The notes beneath the pieces are model-generated. The model did not search any database. It had not been told where the DNA came from and saw nothing but the letters and a program-made list of their open reading frames with translations. Of a DNA stretch of 40,715 bases, positions 31,566-40,315 are shown in pieces (within the stretch, counting starts at the first letter, position 1; each line of letters begins with the position of its first letter). This DNA comes from Bacteroidaceae bacterium. GTDB taxonomy: Bacteria; Bacteroidota; Bacteroidia; Bacteroidales; Bacteroidaceae. Location: the NCBI GenBank assembly GCA_017621515.1, contig JAGASY010000002.1, forward strand, positions 1 to 40,715. The letters are read 5' to 3'. A program made the translations under genes and the position numbers.

Positions 31566-32672
31566 ATGAGAACAGTAAACGGAAAAATTTTGCAGCTTAT
31601 AGGACTGATTGGCTGCACTTTTTGGATGACGTCCTGCAAACAAGAACAGGCAGGAGGACAGATGGGCGCAAGCTATGCAACAATGAAAGTTGAAACAGCA
31701 GACAAAGAGTTATCTACTTCTTATTCTGCAACTATACGCGGAAGACAGGATATAAATATTCTGCCTCAGGTGTCCGGTACAATCGAAAGAGTTTGTATTG
31801 CTGAAGGCGATAAGGTGAAAAAGGGACAGGTTCTTTTTATCATTGATCAGGTTCCGTACAGAGCTGCTCTCCAGACTGCGGAAGCTAATGTGGAAGCAGC
31901 CAAGGCTGGACTGGCAACAGCAGAACTCAGCTATAACAGCAATAAGGAACTGTATGCGAAGAAAGTTGTTTCTGAATATAGCTTGAAGACAAGCGAGAAT
32001 GCTTATCTTACGGCTAAGGCACAGCTTGCTCAGGCTAAAGCGCAGGAAGTGAATGCACGTAACAATTTGTCATATACGGAAGTGAAGAGCCCGAGCGACG
32101 GTGTTGTCGGTATGTTACCTTATCGTGTAGGCGCACTCGTAAGTCCGTCAATTCAGGAGCCTCTGACTGTCGTTTCTGATAATAGCGACATGTATGTATA
32201 TTTTTCTATGACAGAGAATCAGCTTCTCAACATGACTCGTGAGTATGGCAGCATGGAAGAGGCTGTAGAGAAGATGCCGGCAGTGAAGTTGCAGTTGAAC
32301 GACGGTTCTATGTATCCGGAGCTTGGCAAGATTGAATCCATCAGCGGTGTCATCGATCGTCAGACTGGTGCAGTAGGTGTGCGCGCCGTATTCCCTAATG
32401 CTTCTCGTCTTCTTCACAGCGGTGCTTCCGGCAATGTCATTGTTCCTGAGGTGTATAAAAATTGTATTGTGATTCCTCAGACTGCTACCGTACAGGTTCA
32501 GGACAAGATTCAGGTTTGGAAAGTGGTTGATGGAAAGGCTGTAACAGGCATCATAAAAGTAGCTCCAACGAGTGACGGCAGGGAATATGTGGTTCTTGAC
32601 GGTTTGAAGAAAGGTGAAGAAATTGTCAAAGAAGGTGCAGGTCTTGTACGTCCGGGACAGCAAGTAAAATAA
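31566..32672 (+). CDS. RND efflux periplasmic adaptor (membrane fusion lipoprotein)
   Basis: The 368-residue AcrA/MexA-type adaptor links the inner-membrane pump to the outer-membrane channel. It has a lipoprotein signal with MTSC (lipidated Cys24). The lipoyl halves are split by an alpha-helical hairpin rich in Ala, Lys and Glu (about 85-150, QTAEANVEAAKAGLATAELS); the second half is DGVVGMLPYRVGALVSP. Beta-barrel and membrane-proximal domains follow, ending in GLKKGEEIVKEGAGLVRPGQ. It is the first gene of a three-gene operon with the pump 95 bp downstream, and is divergent from an AraC regulator. Confidence 0.92.
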   Translation: MRTVNGKILQLIGLIGCTFWMTSCKQEQAGGQMGASYATMKVETADKELSTSYSATIRGRQDINILPQVSGTIERVCIAEGDKVKKGQVLFIIDQVPYRAALQTAEANVEAAKAGLATAELSYNSNKELYAKKVVSEYSLKTSENAYLTAKAQLAQAKAQEVNARNNLSYTEVKSPSDGVVGMLPYRVGALVSPSIQEPLTVVSDNSDMYVYFSMTENQLLNMTREYGSMEEAVEKMPAVKLQLNDGSMYPELGKIESISGVIDRQTGAVGVRAVFPNASRLLHSGASGNVIVPEVYKNCIVIPQTATVQVQDKIQVWKVVDGKAVTGIIKVAPTSDGREYVVLDGLKKGEEIVKEGAGLVRPGQQVK

Positions 32673-32767
32673 TAAGAATAAAGTAATGATTAAAAAAGCA
32701 GATTGTGTATGGAGGCATTGCAGACTGCAGGTACGAAAGATGCACATGCTTTTTAATTAACTGAAAG

Positions 32768-35700
32768 ATGAAAGGAAATATATTTATCAAACGCTCCGTA
32801 ATGGCGATGTCCATTTCGTTGCTTATATTGATTGTCGGTATGATTTCACTTGCCACGTTGCCGGTGGAACAGTATCCCGACATTGCACCTCCTACGGTGC
32901 GAGTGTCTGCGAACTATACAGGTGCCAATGCTGAAGCTGTGATGAACTCAGTGGTAATGCCTTTGGAGGAAAGTATCAACGGTGTTGAAAACATGATGTA
33001 CATCACTTCAACGGCTACAAACTCGGGCTCGGCAGACATACAAGTCTATTTCAAACAAGGTACCGACCCGGATATGGCGGCTGTCAATGTGCAGAACCGT
33101 GTGTCAAAGGCACAGGGTGTGTTGCCGGCAGAAGTTACCAAAATTGGTGTGACCACGAATAAACGTCAGAATTCGTTCCTCCAGATTAACTCTCTCGTGA
33201 GCGACAACCCTGACTATGACGAGTCGTTCCTTGCAAACTACCTTGATATTAATGTCGTACCGGAAATCAAGCGTATTGAAGGTGTGGGTGATGTGATGGC
33301 ATTCGGTGATACATATAGTATGCGTATATGGATGAAACCGGAACTTATGGCGCAATATGGGCTTGTTCCTTCTGACGTGACAGCTGTTCTCGGCGAGCAG
33401 AACATAGAGGCTCCTACCGGTGCATTAGGCGAAAACTCCGACAATACTTATCAATTGACGATGAAGTACAAAGGACGTCTGAAAGAAGTGGAAGAGTTTG
33501 AAAACATTGTGATTCGCTCTAATGCAGACGGACGTGTACTCCGATTGAAAGATGTGGCAGAAGTGGAACTGGGAAGACTTTCCTATAGCTTCCATGGAGA
33601 AAACGACGGAAAGCCGGGTGTGGCATTCCTCGCATTCCAGGTTGCCGGAGCAAATGCAACCGAGGTGAACAACCTTATCACAGCAAAACTGGAGGAGTTG
33701 GCAAAGGATCTTCCTGAAGGTGTACATTTCACAAAGATGATGTCCTCGAATGACTTCCTTTACGCTTCAATCCACAATGTGGTGGAAACTCTTGTCATAG
33801 CTATTATCCTTGTGATTCTTGTGGTATATTTCTTTCTTCAGGATTTCAAGGCTACTCTTATTCCGTCAATATCTATCATCGTTTCGTTGGTCGGAACATT
33901 TGCCTGCTTGCAGATGGCGGGATTCACTATCAACATTCTTACTTTGTTTGCTCTTGTGCTTGCCATCGGTACCGTTGTGGACGATGCCATTGTCGTGGTT
34001 GAGGCAGTGCAGGCAAAGTTCGATGAAGGTTATAAATCACCTTATCTTGCCACTAAAGATGCGCTCGGTGAAGTAACAATGGCGGTTATTTCATGTACCT
34101 GCGTATTCATGGCGGTGTTTATACCTGTGACATTCATGGGTGGAACATCAGGTATCTTCTATACTCAGTTTGGTGTCACAATGGCAACCTCTGTAGGTCT
34201 ATCATGTATTTGTGCGCTTACGCTTTGTCCGGCACTTTGTGCATTGCTTATGCGTGCTTCAGACGGAAACAAGAGCGCGAAAAGCTTCAACGGACGTGTA
34301 CGTGCGGCATACAATGCTTCTTACAGCGCTATGCTCCGCAAATACGAGGTAGGTGTGAAATTCTTCATCGGACACCGTTGGATGGTATGGCTCGGTACAG
34401 CAGCAGCTGTGGCTTTGCTTGCATTCTTCATGATGACGACAAAGACAGGTCTGGTGCCTCAGGAAGACCAAGGTGTGATGATGGCAAACATCAGTATTTC
34501 TCCGGGTTCTACGCTTGCTGAGACAAACAAGGTGATGGACAAGGTGAAAGCCATTGTGGCAGAAGACGAAGACATTCAGACTTTCCAGACTGTGGCAGGT
34601 TATGGTTTCATTTCCGGACAGGGTACATCTTACGGTATGAGCATTATCCGTCTTAAAGACTGGAGTGAACGTAAAGGAAAGGCACATTCTGCAAATGCAG
34701 TTATGGCACGTCTGAATGCCAAGTTCGCTCAGATAAAGGAGGCGCAGATATTCTGCTTCCAGCCGGGTATGATTCCGGGTTATGGTATGGGTAACTCGAT
34801 TGAGTTGAATCTGCAGGATAAGACCGGCGGTGACAAGGCTGTGTTCTATCAGAATACCATGCAGTTCATCGGAGCTTTGAACCAGCGTCCGGAGGTGGCA
34901 ATGGCATATACATCGTATGCAATGAACTTCCCTCAGATTGCAGTGGATGTAGATGCAGCCAAGTGTAAGCGTGCAGGTATCTCTCCGGCAGACATATTGT
35001 CAACACTTGGTGCATACTGTGGTGGTGCATACGTATCAAACTTCAATAAGTTCGGTAAGGTCTATCGTGTAATGTTGCAAGCTTCTCCTGAATATCGTCT
35101 TGACGAGCATTCTATACATAATATGTATGTCCGCAATGGTTCGGAGATGGCTCCTATCAGCGAGTTTGTGACATTGACTAAAGTACAGGGTCCGGAAGTG
35201 GCAAACCGTTTCAACCTCTATAGCTCTATCACTGTGCAGGTGAACCCTGCTGACGGTTATTCAACTGGTGAGGTGCAGAAAGTCATCGAGGAAGTTTCCG
35301 CACAGACACTGCCTCAGGGCTATGGCTATGAGTATGGTGGTATGGCGCGTGAAGAGCAGGAAAGCGGCGGATGGAAGACACTCTTCATTTATGGTGTCTG
35401 CATTGTGCTCATCTATCTTATTCTTGCTTCACTCTATGAAAGTTTCTTCGTTCCGTTTGCCGTCATTCTTTCAGTGCCGTTCGGACTCATGGGTAGTTTC
35501 TTGTTCGCAAAACTTTTCGGATTGGAGAACAACATTTACCTTCAGACCGGTGTGATCATGCTTATCGGTTTGTTGGCAAAGACAGCCATCCTTATCACAG
35601 AGTTCGCTATGGAACGTCGTCGTAAGGGAATGAGTGTGGTAGAATCTGCATTCTCTGCTGCTCAGGCACGTTTGCGTCCTATCCTTATGACTGTGCTCAC

Positions 35701-35965
35701 AATGATTTTCGGCATGATTCCTTTGATGTTCTCTACCGGAGCCGGAGCCAACGGTAACAGTTCCCTCGGAACCGGTGTTGTCGGTGGTATGGCTATCGGT
35801 ACTCTTGCCCTCCTCTTTGTGGTCCCTGCATTCTATATCATATTTGAATATTGGCATGAACGTTTCCGCAAGGAGAAGTTTGAAGAGGACTTCCAGACTA
35901 TGCGTTTGGAGGAACGTAGAGAACAAATGCGTAAGAATAAATTAGAGAATAAAAAACAGGACTAA
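32768..35965 (+). CDS. RND multidrug efflux transporter (AcrB/HAE1 family)
   Basis: This inner-membrane proton-driven exporter of 1065 residues has the normal length and twelve-helix plan of AcrB. It has MKGNIFIKRSVMAMSISLLI at the N-terminus, LPVEQYPDIAPPTVRVSANY (about 30-50), the proton-relay pair Asp405-Asp406 in VVDDAIVVVE, and Lys938 in LLAKTAILITEFA. The porter and docking domains lie in the two large periplasmic loops. The C-terminal tail after about 1025 is very charged. Codons such as GGT and CGT are noticeably more frequent here than in genes left of position 29000, which suggests high expression or a different history. Substrates cannot be predicted. Confidence 0.95.
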   Translation: MKGNIFIKRSVMAMSISLLILIVGMISLATLPVEQYPDIAPPTVRVSANYTGANAEAVMNSVVMPLEESINGVENMMYITSTATNSGSADIQVYFKQGTDPDMAAVNVQNRVSKAQGVLPAEVTKIGVTTNKRQNSFLQINSLVSDNPDYDESFLANYLDINVVPEIKRIEGVGDVMAFGDTYSMRIWMKPELMAQYGLVPSDVTAVLGEQNIEAPTGALGENSDNTYQLTMKYKGRLKEVEEFENIVIRSNADGRVLRLKDVAEVELGRLSYSFHGENDGKPGVAFLAFQVAGANATEVNNLITAKLEELAKDLPEGVHFTKMMSSNDFLYASIHNVVETLVIAIILVILVVYFFLQDFKATLIPSISIIVSLVGTFACLQMAGFTINILTLFALVLAIGTVVDDAIVVVEAVQAKFDEGYKSPYLATKDALGEVTMAVISCTCVFMAVFIPVTFMGGTSGIFYTQFGVTMATSVGLSCICALTLCPALCALLMRASDGNKSAKSFNGRVRAAYNASYSAMLRKYEVGVKFFIGHRWMVWLGTAAAVALLAFFMMTTKTGLVPQEDQGVMMANISISPGSTLAETNKVMDKVKAIVAEDEDIQTFQTVAGYGFISGQGTSYGMSIIRLKDWSERKGKAHSANAVMARLNAKFAQIKEAQIFCFQPGMIPGYGMGNSIELNLQDKTGGDKAVFYQNTMQFIGALNQRPEVAMAYTSYAMNFPQIAVDVDAAKCKRAGISPADILSTLGAYCGGAYVSNFNKFGKVYRVMLQASPEYRLDEHSIHNMYVRNGSEMAPISEFVTLTKVQGPEVANRFNLYSSITVQVNPADGYSTGEVQKVIEEVSAQTLPQGYGYEYGGMAREEQESGGWKTLFIYGVCIVLIYLILASLYESFFVPFAVILSVPFGLMGSFLFAKLFGLENNIYLQTGVIMLIGLLAKTAILITEFAMERRRKGMSVVESAFSAAQARLRPILMTVLTMIFGMIPLMFSTGAGANGNSSLGTGVVGGMAIGTLALLFVVPAFYIIFEYWHERFRKEKFEEDFQTMRLEERREQMRKNKLENKKQD

Positions 35966-35969
35966 GAAT

Positions 35970-37364
35970 ATGAAGAAATCTATTATGCCAATCATAGCAA
36001 CTGTTCTTTTCAGCAGTTGTGGCATATATACAAAATATCAACCTGAAACTTCTGTAGCTGACGACCTCTATGGTGACAAGCAGCACCTTTCGCAAGCGGA
36101 AGGTGTGCAAATGGCATCGGAGGCTGAGGATACAAACAGTCTTGGATATATGGACTGGCATGAGCTTTTTACAGACCCGAAGCTTCAGGCTCTTATCGAA
36201 CAAGCTTTACAGAATAACACCGACTACTTGACCGCTCAATTGCGTGTGGAAGAAGCGGAAGCTTCTCTGCTTGCAGCCAAGCTTGCCTATCTGCCTTCAT
36301 TTGCTTTCACACCAAGTGGAACAGTCAGCAGCTTTGATGGCAACAAGGCTACTCAGACATATTCAATTCCTATTACAGCAAGTTGGGAATTAGATGCTTT
36401 CGGTAAAATCCGCAACGCAAAGATGCAGTCTAAAGCTGTGCTTGCCCAAAACAAGGATTATCAGCAGGCTGTACGCACACAGCTGATTTCCGGAGTGGCA
36501 AATATATATTACACTCTTCTCATGCTCGATGAGCAACTTACCATCTCCCAGCAAACAGCTGATGCTTGGAAAGAGACTGTCGCTTCTACACGTGCATTGA
36601 TGGAAGCCGGTATGGCTAATGAAGCTGCCGTTTCACAAATGGAAGCTGCATATTATAATGTACAGACTTCTGTGCTCTCCTTGAAGGAACAGATCAACCA
36701 AACAGAGAACAGTCTTGCTTTGTTGCTTGCTGAGACTCCTCGCAAATATGAGCGCGGAACTCTGGCAACACAAAAGTTCCCAAGCAGTTTCTCTGTGGGA
36801 GTGCCTGTTGAGATGCTGTCTTGCCGTCCGGATGTACGTATGGCGGAACGTGCGCTTGAACGTGCTTTTTATACTACAAATGCAGCACGTTCAGCATTCT
36901 ATCCAAGTATTACCCTCAGCGGTAGTGCAGGATGGACAAATTCTGCCGGCATGATTGTCAATCCGGGAAAGTTCCTTGCGTCTGCTGTCGCATCGCTTAC
37001 CCAACCGCTTTTTGCGCAAGGCAAGCTTACTGCACAGCTGAAGATAGCTAAGGCACAGCAAGAAGAGGCATCGCTTTCTTTCCAGCAGACATTGCTGAAA
37101 GCCGGTTCGGAAGTAAATGATGCTCTCATGGCTTATCAGACAAGCCGCGACAAGAAAGTGATGATTGAAAAGCAAGTCGAGTCGTTACAGACTGCTCTCA
37201 ACAGTACAGAACTTCTCATGGAGCATGGTACGACCACTTATCTGGATGTATTGACAGCTCGTCAGAGTTTGCTCAGTGCACAACTGTCACAAACAGCTAA
37301 CAGAGTGGCTGAGATTCAGAGTATCATCACTCTTTACAATGCCCTTGGAGGAGGACGAATGTAA
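35970..37364 (+). CDS. TolC-like outer-membrane efflux lipoprotein (NodT type)
   Basis: This is the outer-membrane channel of the efflux system, 464 residues, with lipobox FSSC (lipidated Cys17). Two outer-membrane efflux repeats are visible. Long helices start LQALIEQALQNNTDYLTAQLRVEEAEASLLAAK (about 70-102), and the beta-strand region includes PSFAFTPSGTVSSF. The second repeat contains the CRPDVRMAERALERAFYTTNAARSAFYPSITLSGSAG signature near 286-320. It starts 4 bp after the pump gene stop and ends the operon at a strong terminator. Confidence 0.93.
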   Translation: MKKSIMPIIATVLFSSCGIYTKYQPETSVADDLYGDKQHLSQAEGVQMASEAEDTNSLGYMDWHELFTDPKLQALIEQALQNNTDYLTAQLRVEEAEASLLAAKLAYLPSFAFTPSGTVSSFDGNKATQTYSIPITASWELDAFGKIRNAKMQSKAVLAQNKDYQQAVRTQLISGVANIYYTLLMLDEQLTISQQTADAWKETVASTRALMEAGMANEAAVSQMEAAYYNVQTSVLSLKEQINQTENSLALLLAETPRKYERGTLATQKFPSSFSVGVPVEMLSCRPDVRMAERALERAFYTTNAARSAFYPSITLSGSAGWTNSAGMIVNPGKFLASAVASLTQPLFAQGKLTAQLKIAKAQQEEASLSFQQTLLKAGSEVNDALMAYQTSRDKKVMIEKQVESLQTALNSTELLMEHGTTTYLDVLTARQSLLSAQLSQTANRVAEIQSIITLYNALGGGRM

Positions 37365-37418
37365 GAATCTTTATGATGCAACTCTGTAAATAAAATATTT
37401 ACGGAGCATGATATGAAT

Positions 37419-37471
37419 GCGTTTGTCAGGTTTTGTCCGGAGACGGATAGAACCTAACAAACGCTTTTTTT
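37419..37471 (+). terminator. Terminator of the efflux operon
   Basis: GCGTTTGTCAGGTT (37419-37432) pairs with AACCTAACAAACGC (37451-37464) with one mismatch, encloses a small TCCG/CGGA hairpin, and is followed by seven T residues. Confidence 0.92.
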
Positions 37472-37577
37472 GTGCCTTTTTGCGAATAATGTCGTACAAA
37501 GGTACAAAAGAAGCGTTTTTGGCTCCTTTTGTGTCATTAAAAACGCGAAAAAACTTATGGAATGAATTTTTAAATGT

Positions 37578-37585
37578 TATATTTG
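37578..37585 (+). promoter_or_regulatory. Putative -7 box for the winged-helix gene
   Basis: TATATTTG matches TAnnTTTG and lies 30 bp before the ATG at 37616; no exact -33 TTG. Confidence 0.6.
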
Positions 37586-37615
37586 CAGCATATTAACCAA
37601 TAAAATCGTGATATT

Positions 37616-37846
37616 ATGGATAAAGGAGTAATTGGAACAAATGCCGGTAAGTTGTGGAGACTTATGGATGAGAATCATGACAGTCAGTATTGGACATGTG
37701 AGCGCCTTCGTCAGGCATCCGGTCTTACAGAACCGGACTTTTATGCGGCTGTAGGATGGCTTGCCAGAGAAAATAAAATAGAGTTGGAGACAGATGCTGA
37801 CACGGGAAAGAGACAGCTCTATTTGAATGTATGCTATTATTTTTAA
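37616..37846 (+). CDS. Small winged helix-turn-helix protein (DUF2582 type)
   Basis: This 76-residue protein reads as a single winged helix: helix 1 GTNAGKLWRLMDEN, helices 2-3 TCERLRQASGLTEPDFYAAVGWLARENK and a C-terminal wing LETDADTGKRQLYLNV. It matches DUF2582-type winged-helix proteins of Bacteroidota in length and pattern. No ligand or regulatory domain is attached. It is monocistronic between two terminators. Its DNA target and function are unknown. Confidence 0.8.
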   Translation: MDKGVIGTNAGKLWRLMDENHDSQYWTCERLRQASGLTEPDFYAAVGWLARENKIELETDADTGKRQLYLNVCYYF

Positions 37847-37931
37847 GCTAAAAAAACAGAGGTGTACTTTGCCTGATTCTACAGAAACAGTTTTGATAGT
37901 CAGACATGCTATCCCTTGGTGACAAGTAAAA

Positions 37932-37987
37932 AAAGAGTCGTATCTGTCTTTGCTTTGGGCAAAGGTCGGCACGACTCTTTATATTTT
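37932..37987. terminator. Hairpin terminator after the winged-helix gene
   Basis: AAAGAGTCGT (37932-37941) pairs perfectly with ACGACTCTTT (37971-37980), with an inner CTTTGC/GCAAAG stem. Plus-strand downstream bases are T-rich, and the minus strand has seven T residues after the stem, so it may work in both directions. Confidence 0.75.
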
Positions 37988-38106
37988 ATGCTGCTTCTGA
38001 TGCCATGTCGCGTTTGGAAGCATTTTTTGTTTTATTTGAATGCTTGCCAATCGTAAGTGTATTCGTTAGTTATTCCTCCATATCTTTCTTTTGTAAATGT
38101 TTTCAT

Positions 38107-38171
38107 AGATTCCTCCATGTCCTAAGAGATACATTGTCAAATACACCCACTTATACTATCGAATACACCAC
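38107..38171 (-). repeat. Fragments of repeat-element ends
   Basis: TAGATTCCTCC (38107-38117), TCAAATACACCCAC (38137-38150) and TCGAATACACCAC (38159-38171) resemble pieces of the 0.9-kb element ends, without a body. The remaining DNA between 37988 and 38200 shows nothing supportable; an 80-codon frame there overlaps these fragments and the promoter and is not called. Confidence 0.5.
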
Positions 38172-38200
38172 TCATAAAACCATTTCTAAAGAAAAATCCC

Positions 38201-38208
38201 TAACTTTG
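38201..38208 (+). promoter_or_regulatory. Putative -7 box for the dipeptidase gene
   Basis: TAACTTTG matches TAnnTTTG, 35 bp before the ATG at 38244. Confidence 0.6.
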
Positions 38209-38243
38209 CCGAAGAAATATTCTTCATATTCAGGAGCACAAAA

Positions 38244-38933
38244 ATGAACATTCTAAATATCAAAAACATCATGCTCATCACGGCAATGCTTTGGTTGCCA
38301 ATACATGTTTCTGCACAGCAACCAAGCCGCACTGCACAGAGCATGAAAAAACAAGGGTATGTGGATGTGACGGACTATGACTCCACCATCCATATCAGCC
38401 TTATGTATTCACGTCCGGACAACTTCACAGGCAAGGTCTTATATACAGACCTCAAGGAGGCATACCTGCATCCGCTGGCTGCCGAAGCTCTTGCCAAGGC
38501 GCAGAAAGAACTGAAAAGAAGGCATCCGCAATGGAGTCTTATCATATATGATGCTGCACGCCCGATGTCCATACAACAAAAAATGTGGGATGTGGTTAAA
38601 GGCACCTCCAAGAACATCTATGTAAGCAACCCTGCTAACGGAGGAGGGCTGCATAACTATGGTTTTGCCGTAGATATAAGCATCTGCGACGAAAACGGAG
38701 ACAGCATCCCTATGGGAACTCTGGTTGACTACATGGGACGCGCTGCACATCCCGAATATGAAGAAGAAATGCTGAGGACAGGAATGCTAACTCAAGAGGC
38801 GGCAGACAACCGGCGGCTGCTCCGTAGCGTGATGTCCGCCGGCGGATTCAAGGTACTGAAAACAGAATGGTGGCATTTCAATCTGAAGACCAGAAAGCAA
38901 GTGAAGGCGGAAGGCAGAAAACCTATCAGATGA
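38244..38933 (+). CDS. M15 family D-alanyl-D-alanine dipeptidase (VanX/DdpX-like)
   Basis: This is a 229-residue exported zinc enzyme. The signal peptide is about residues 1-24 (ending VSAQ). The VanX fold is shown by LIIYDAARPMS (Arg106), GLHNYGFAVD with zinc ligands His137 and Asp144, and EWWHF with catalytic Glu208 and zinc ligand His211. Relatives hydrolyse D-Ala-D-Ala; as a periplasmic enzyme with no vanA or vanH nearby, a role in recycling cell-wall dipeptide is more likely than glycopeptide resistance. It has its own -7 box. The methyltransferase gene follows by 57 bp and may be co-transcribed. Confidence 0.9.
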   Translation: MNILNIKNIMLITAMLWLPIHVSAQQPSRTAQSMKKQGYVDVTDYDSTIHISLMYSRPDNFTGKVLYTDLKEAYLHPLAAEALAKAQKELKRRHPQWSLIIYDAARPMSIQQKMWDVVKGTSKNIYVSNPANGGGLHNYGFAVDISICDENGDSIPMGTLVDYMGRAAHPEYEEEMLRTGMLTQEAADNRRLLRSVMSAGGFKVLKTEWWHFNLKTRKQVKAEGRKPIR

Positions 38934-38990
38934 CGGAGAGCTATTCCTCCATCCGACGCTCCCCTTTCAATATTCCTAATTCTCTATCCA

Positions 38991-40205
38991 ATGACTCTTT
39001 TCCAACAATTCATAAAAGACCACAGAGAAGATGATGTCCGGGAACTGGCATTACGCGCCGGACGTTATCCCGACATAGATGTGCCGGGCGCAGTCGTGCA
39101 GATAAGCGGCTGGCAGTCGGCAAGGCACAAGCTGCCGCTGTGGGCTGCCACCGAAGGCATTGTCTATCCCGTGCATCTGTCTCTCGAACAATGCTCCTCA
39201 CAAGCCACCGCGGAATACAAACGGCACATCCTGAAGCGGATTTTCAACCTACAAGCTTCCTCCTGTCCGTGCGCATTGTCCTCAATGGCAGACCTCACGG
39301 GAGGCTTTGGAGTCGATGCTGCCATGATGGCAAGATGTTTCGATAGACTCATATTCGTGGAGCAAAAGAAAGAACTGTGTGATATTGCCTCCACGAATCT
39401 TCCGCTGCTGGACATACACCATCTTGAAATCATCCACGGCGACAGCGAGAAAGCCCTGTCTTCCATTCCACATCAAAATCTTATTTATATTGATCCGGCG
39501 CGGCGCGACAGTCACGGAGGAAAGACCGTTGCCATAAAAGACTGCACCCCCGATGTGACAGAACTGAACGACACACTGCTTGCGAGGGCGGACATCGTGA
39601 TGATTAAGCTCTCACCGATGCTCGACCTCTCTTCTGCCGGACGCGAACTGAAGGGGATAAAGGAAATCCACGTGGTGAGTGTAGATGGAGAATGCAAAGA
39701 AACCCTATTCCTGCTGTCAGAAGACTGCATCTGGGAATACACTCCACGCATCTTCTGCACCAATATCACGCAACAAGGAGTGGCAGAATTTTCATTCACC
39801 AGCGAGGAAGAACGGACAGCTGTATGCAGATACACCGACACACTGGAAAGATTCCTCTACGAACCTAACGCTTCAGTTATGAAAGCCAGTGCATTCAAGT
39901 CGCTTGCATCAAGGTTCCGCATGGACAAGCTACATCCGAGCAGCCATCTCTACACATCCGATGACCTGCACGAAGATTTTCCGGGACGCAAATTCACGAT
40001 AGAAGCATGCACTTCGTTCTCCAAGAAAGAGCTGAAACGGTTCATGAGTGGAGAAAAAAAGGCAAATCTCACTGTCAGGAACTTTCCGGCAACAGTCAGC
40101 GAACTGCGTAAAAAGATGAAACTGGCAGAAGGCGGCGATACATATCTGTTCGCCACCACTTTGGCGGACGGAAGCCACGTGATAATCAAATGCAAGAGAA
40201 TATGA
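38991..40205 (+). CDS. THUMP-like class I SAM-dependent methyltransferase
   Basis: This is a 404-residue cytosolic protein. The N-terminal helical domain (about 1-95) precedes a Rossmann methyltransferase core with the SAM loop DLTGGFGVD (101-109), acidic motif II EQKKELC (124-130), and motif IV YIDPARRD (166-173). The C-terminal region, containing LASRFRMDKLHPSSHLYTSDDL, fits the THUMP-like and ferredoxin-like domains of PG_1098-type proteins. The family is thought to modify RNA, but the site is not known to me. It lies 57 bp after the dipeptidase gene and before repeat copy E. Between 40206 and 40315 only a weak 7-bp stem (TATTACT/AGTAATA) is visible. Confidence 0.87.
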   Translation: MTLFQQFIKDHREDDVRELALRAGRYPDIDVPGAVVQISGWQSARHKLPLWAATEGIVYPVHLSLEQCSSQATAEYKRHILKRIFNLQASSCPCALSSMADLTGGFGVDAAMMARCFDRLIFVEQKKELCDIASTNLPLLDIHHLEIIHGDSEKALSSIPHQNLIYIDPARRDSHGGKTVAIKDCTPDVTELNDTLLARADIVMIKLSPMLDLSSAGRELKGIKEIHVVSVDGECKETLFLLSEDCIWEYTPRIFCTNITQQGVAEFSFTSEEERTAVCRYTDTLERFLYEPNASVMKASAFKSLASRFRMDKLHPSSHLYTSDDLHEDFPGRKFTIEACTSFSKKELKRFMSGEKKANLTVRNFPATVSELRKKMKLAEGGDTYLFATTLADGSHVIIKCKRI

Positions 40206-40315
40206 GCGGAGGAGGTGACTGATTGTTTAGAATATTACTGCACTCAAGGATGTAGTAATACCATACATAATATCATATAGGAATATTTTCAACAAGGTAC
40301 TTCATGTGTCAAACA

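Noticed and set aside
38005..38247. 80-codon open frame upstream of the dipeptidase gene
   Set aside because: It overlaps element-end fragments and the dipeptidase promoter, has no ribosome site, and resembles no family.
38244..38933. Vancomycin-resistance gene cluster
   Set aside because: Only a VanX-like dipeptidase with a signal peptide is present, without vanH or vanA; a cell-wall recycling role fits better.
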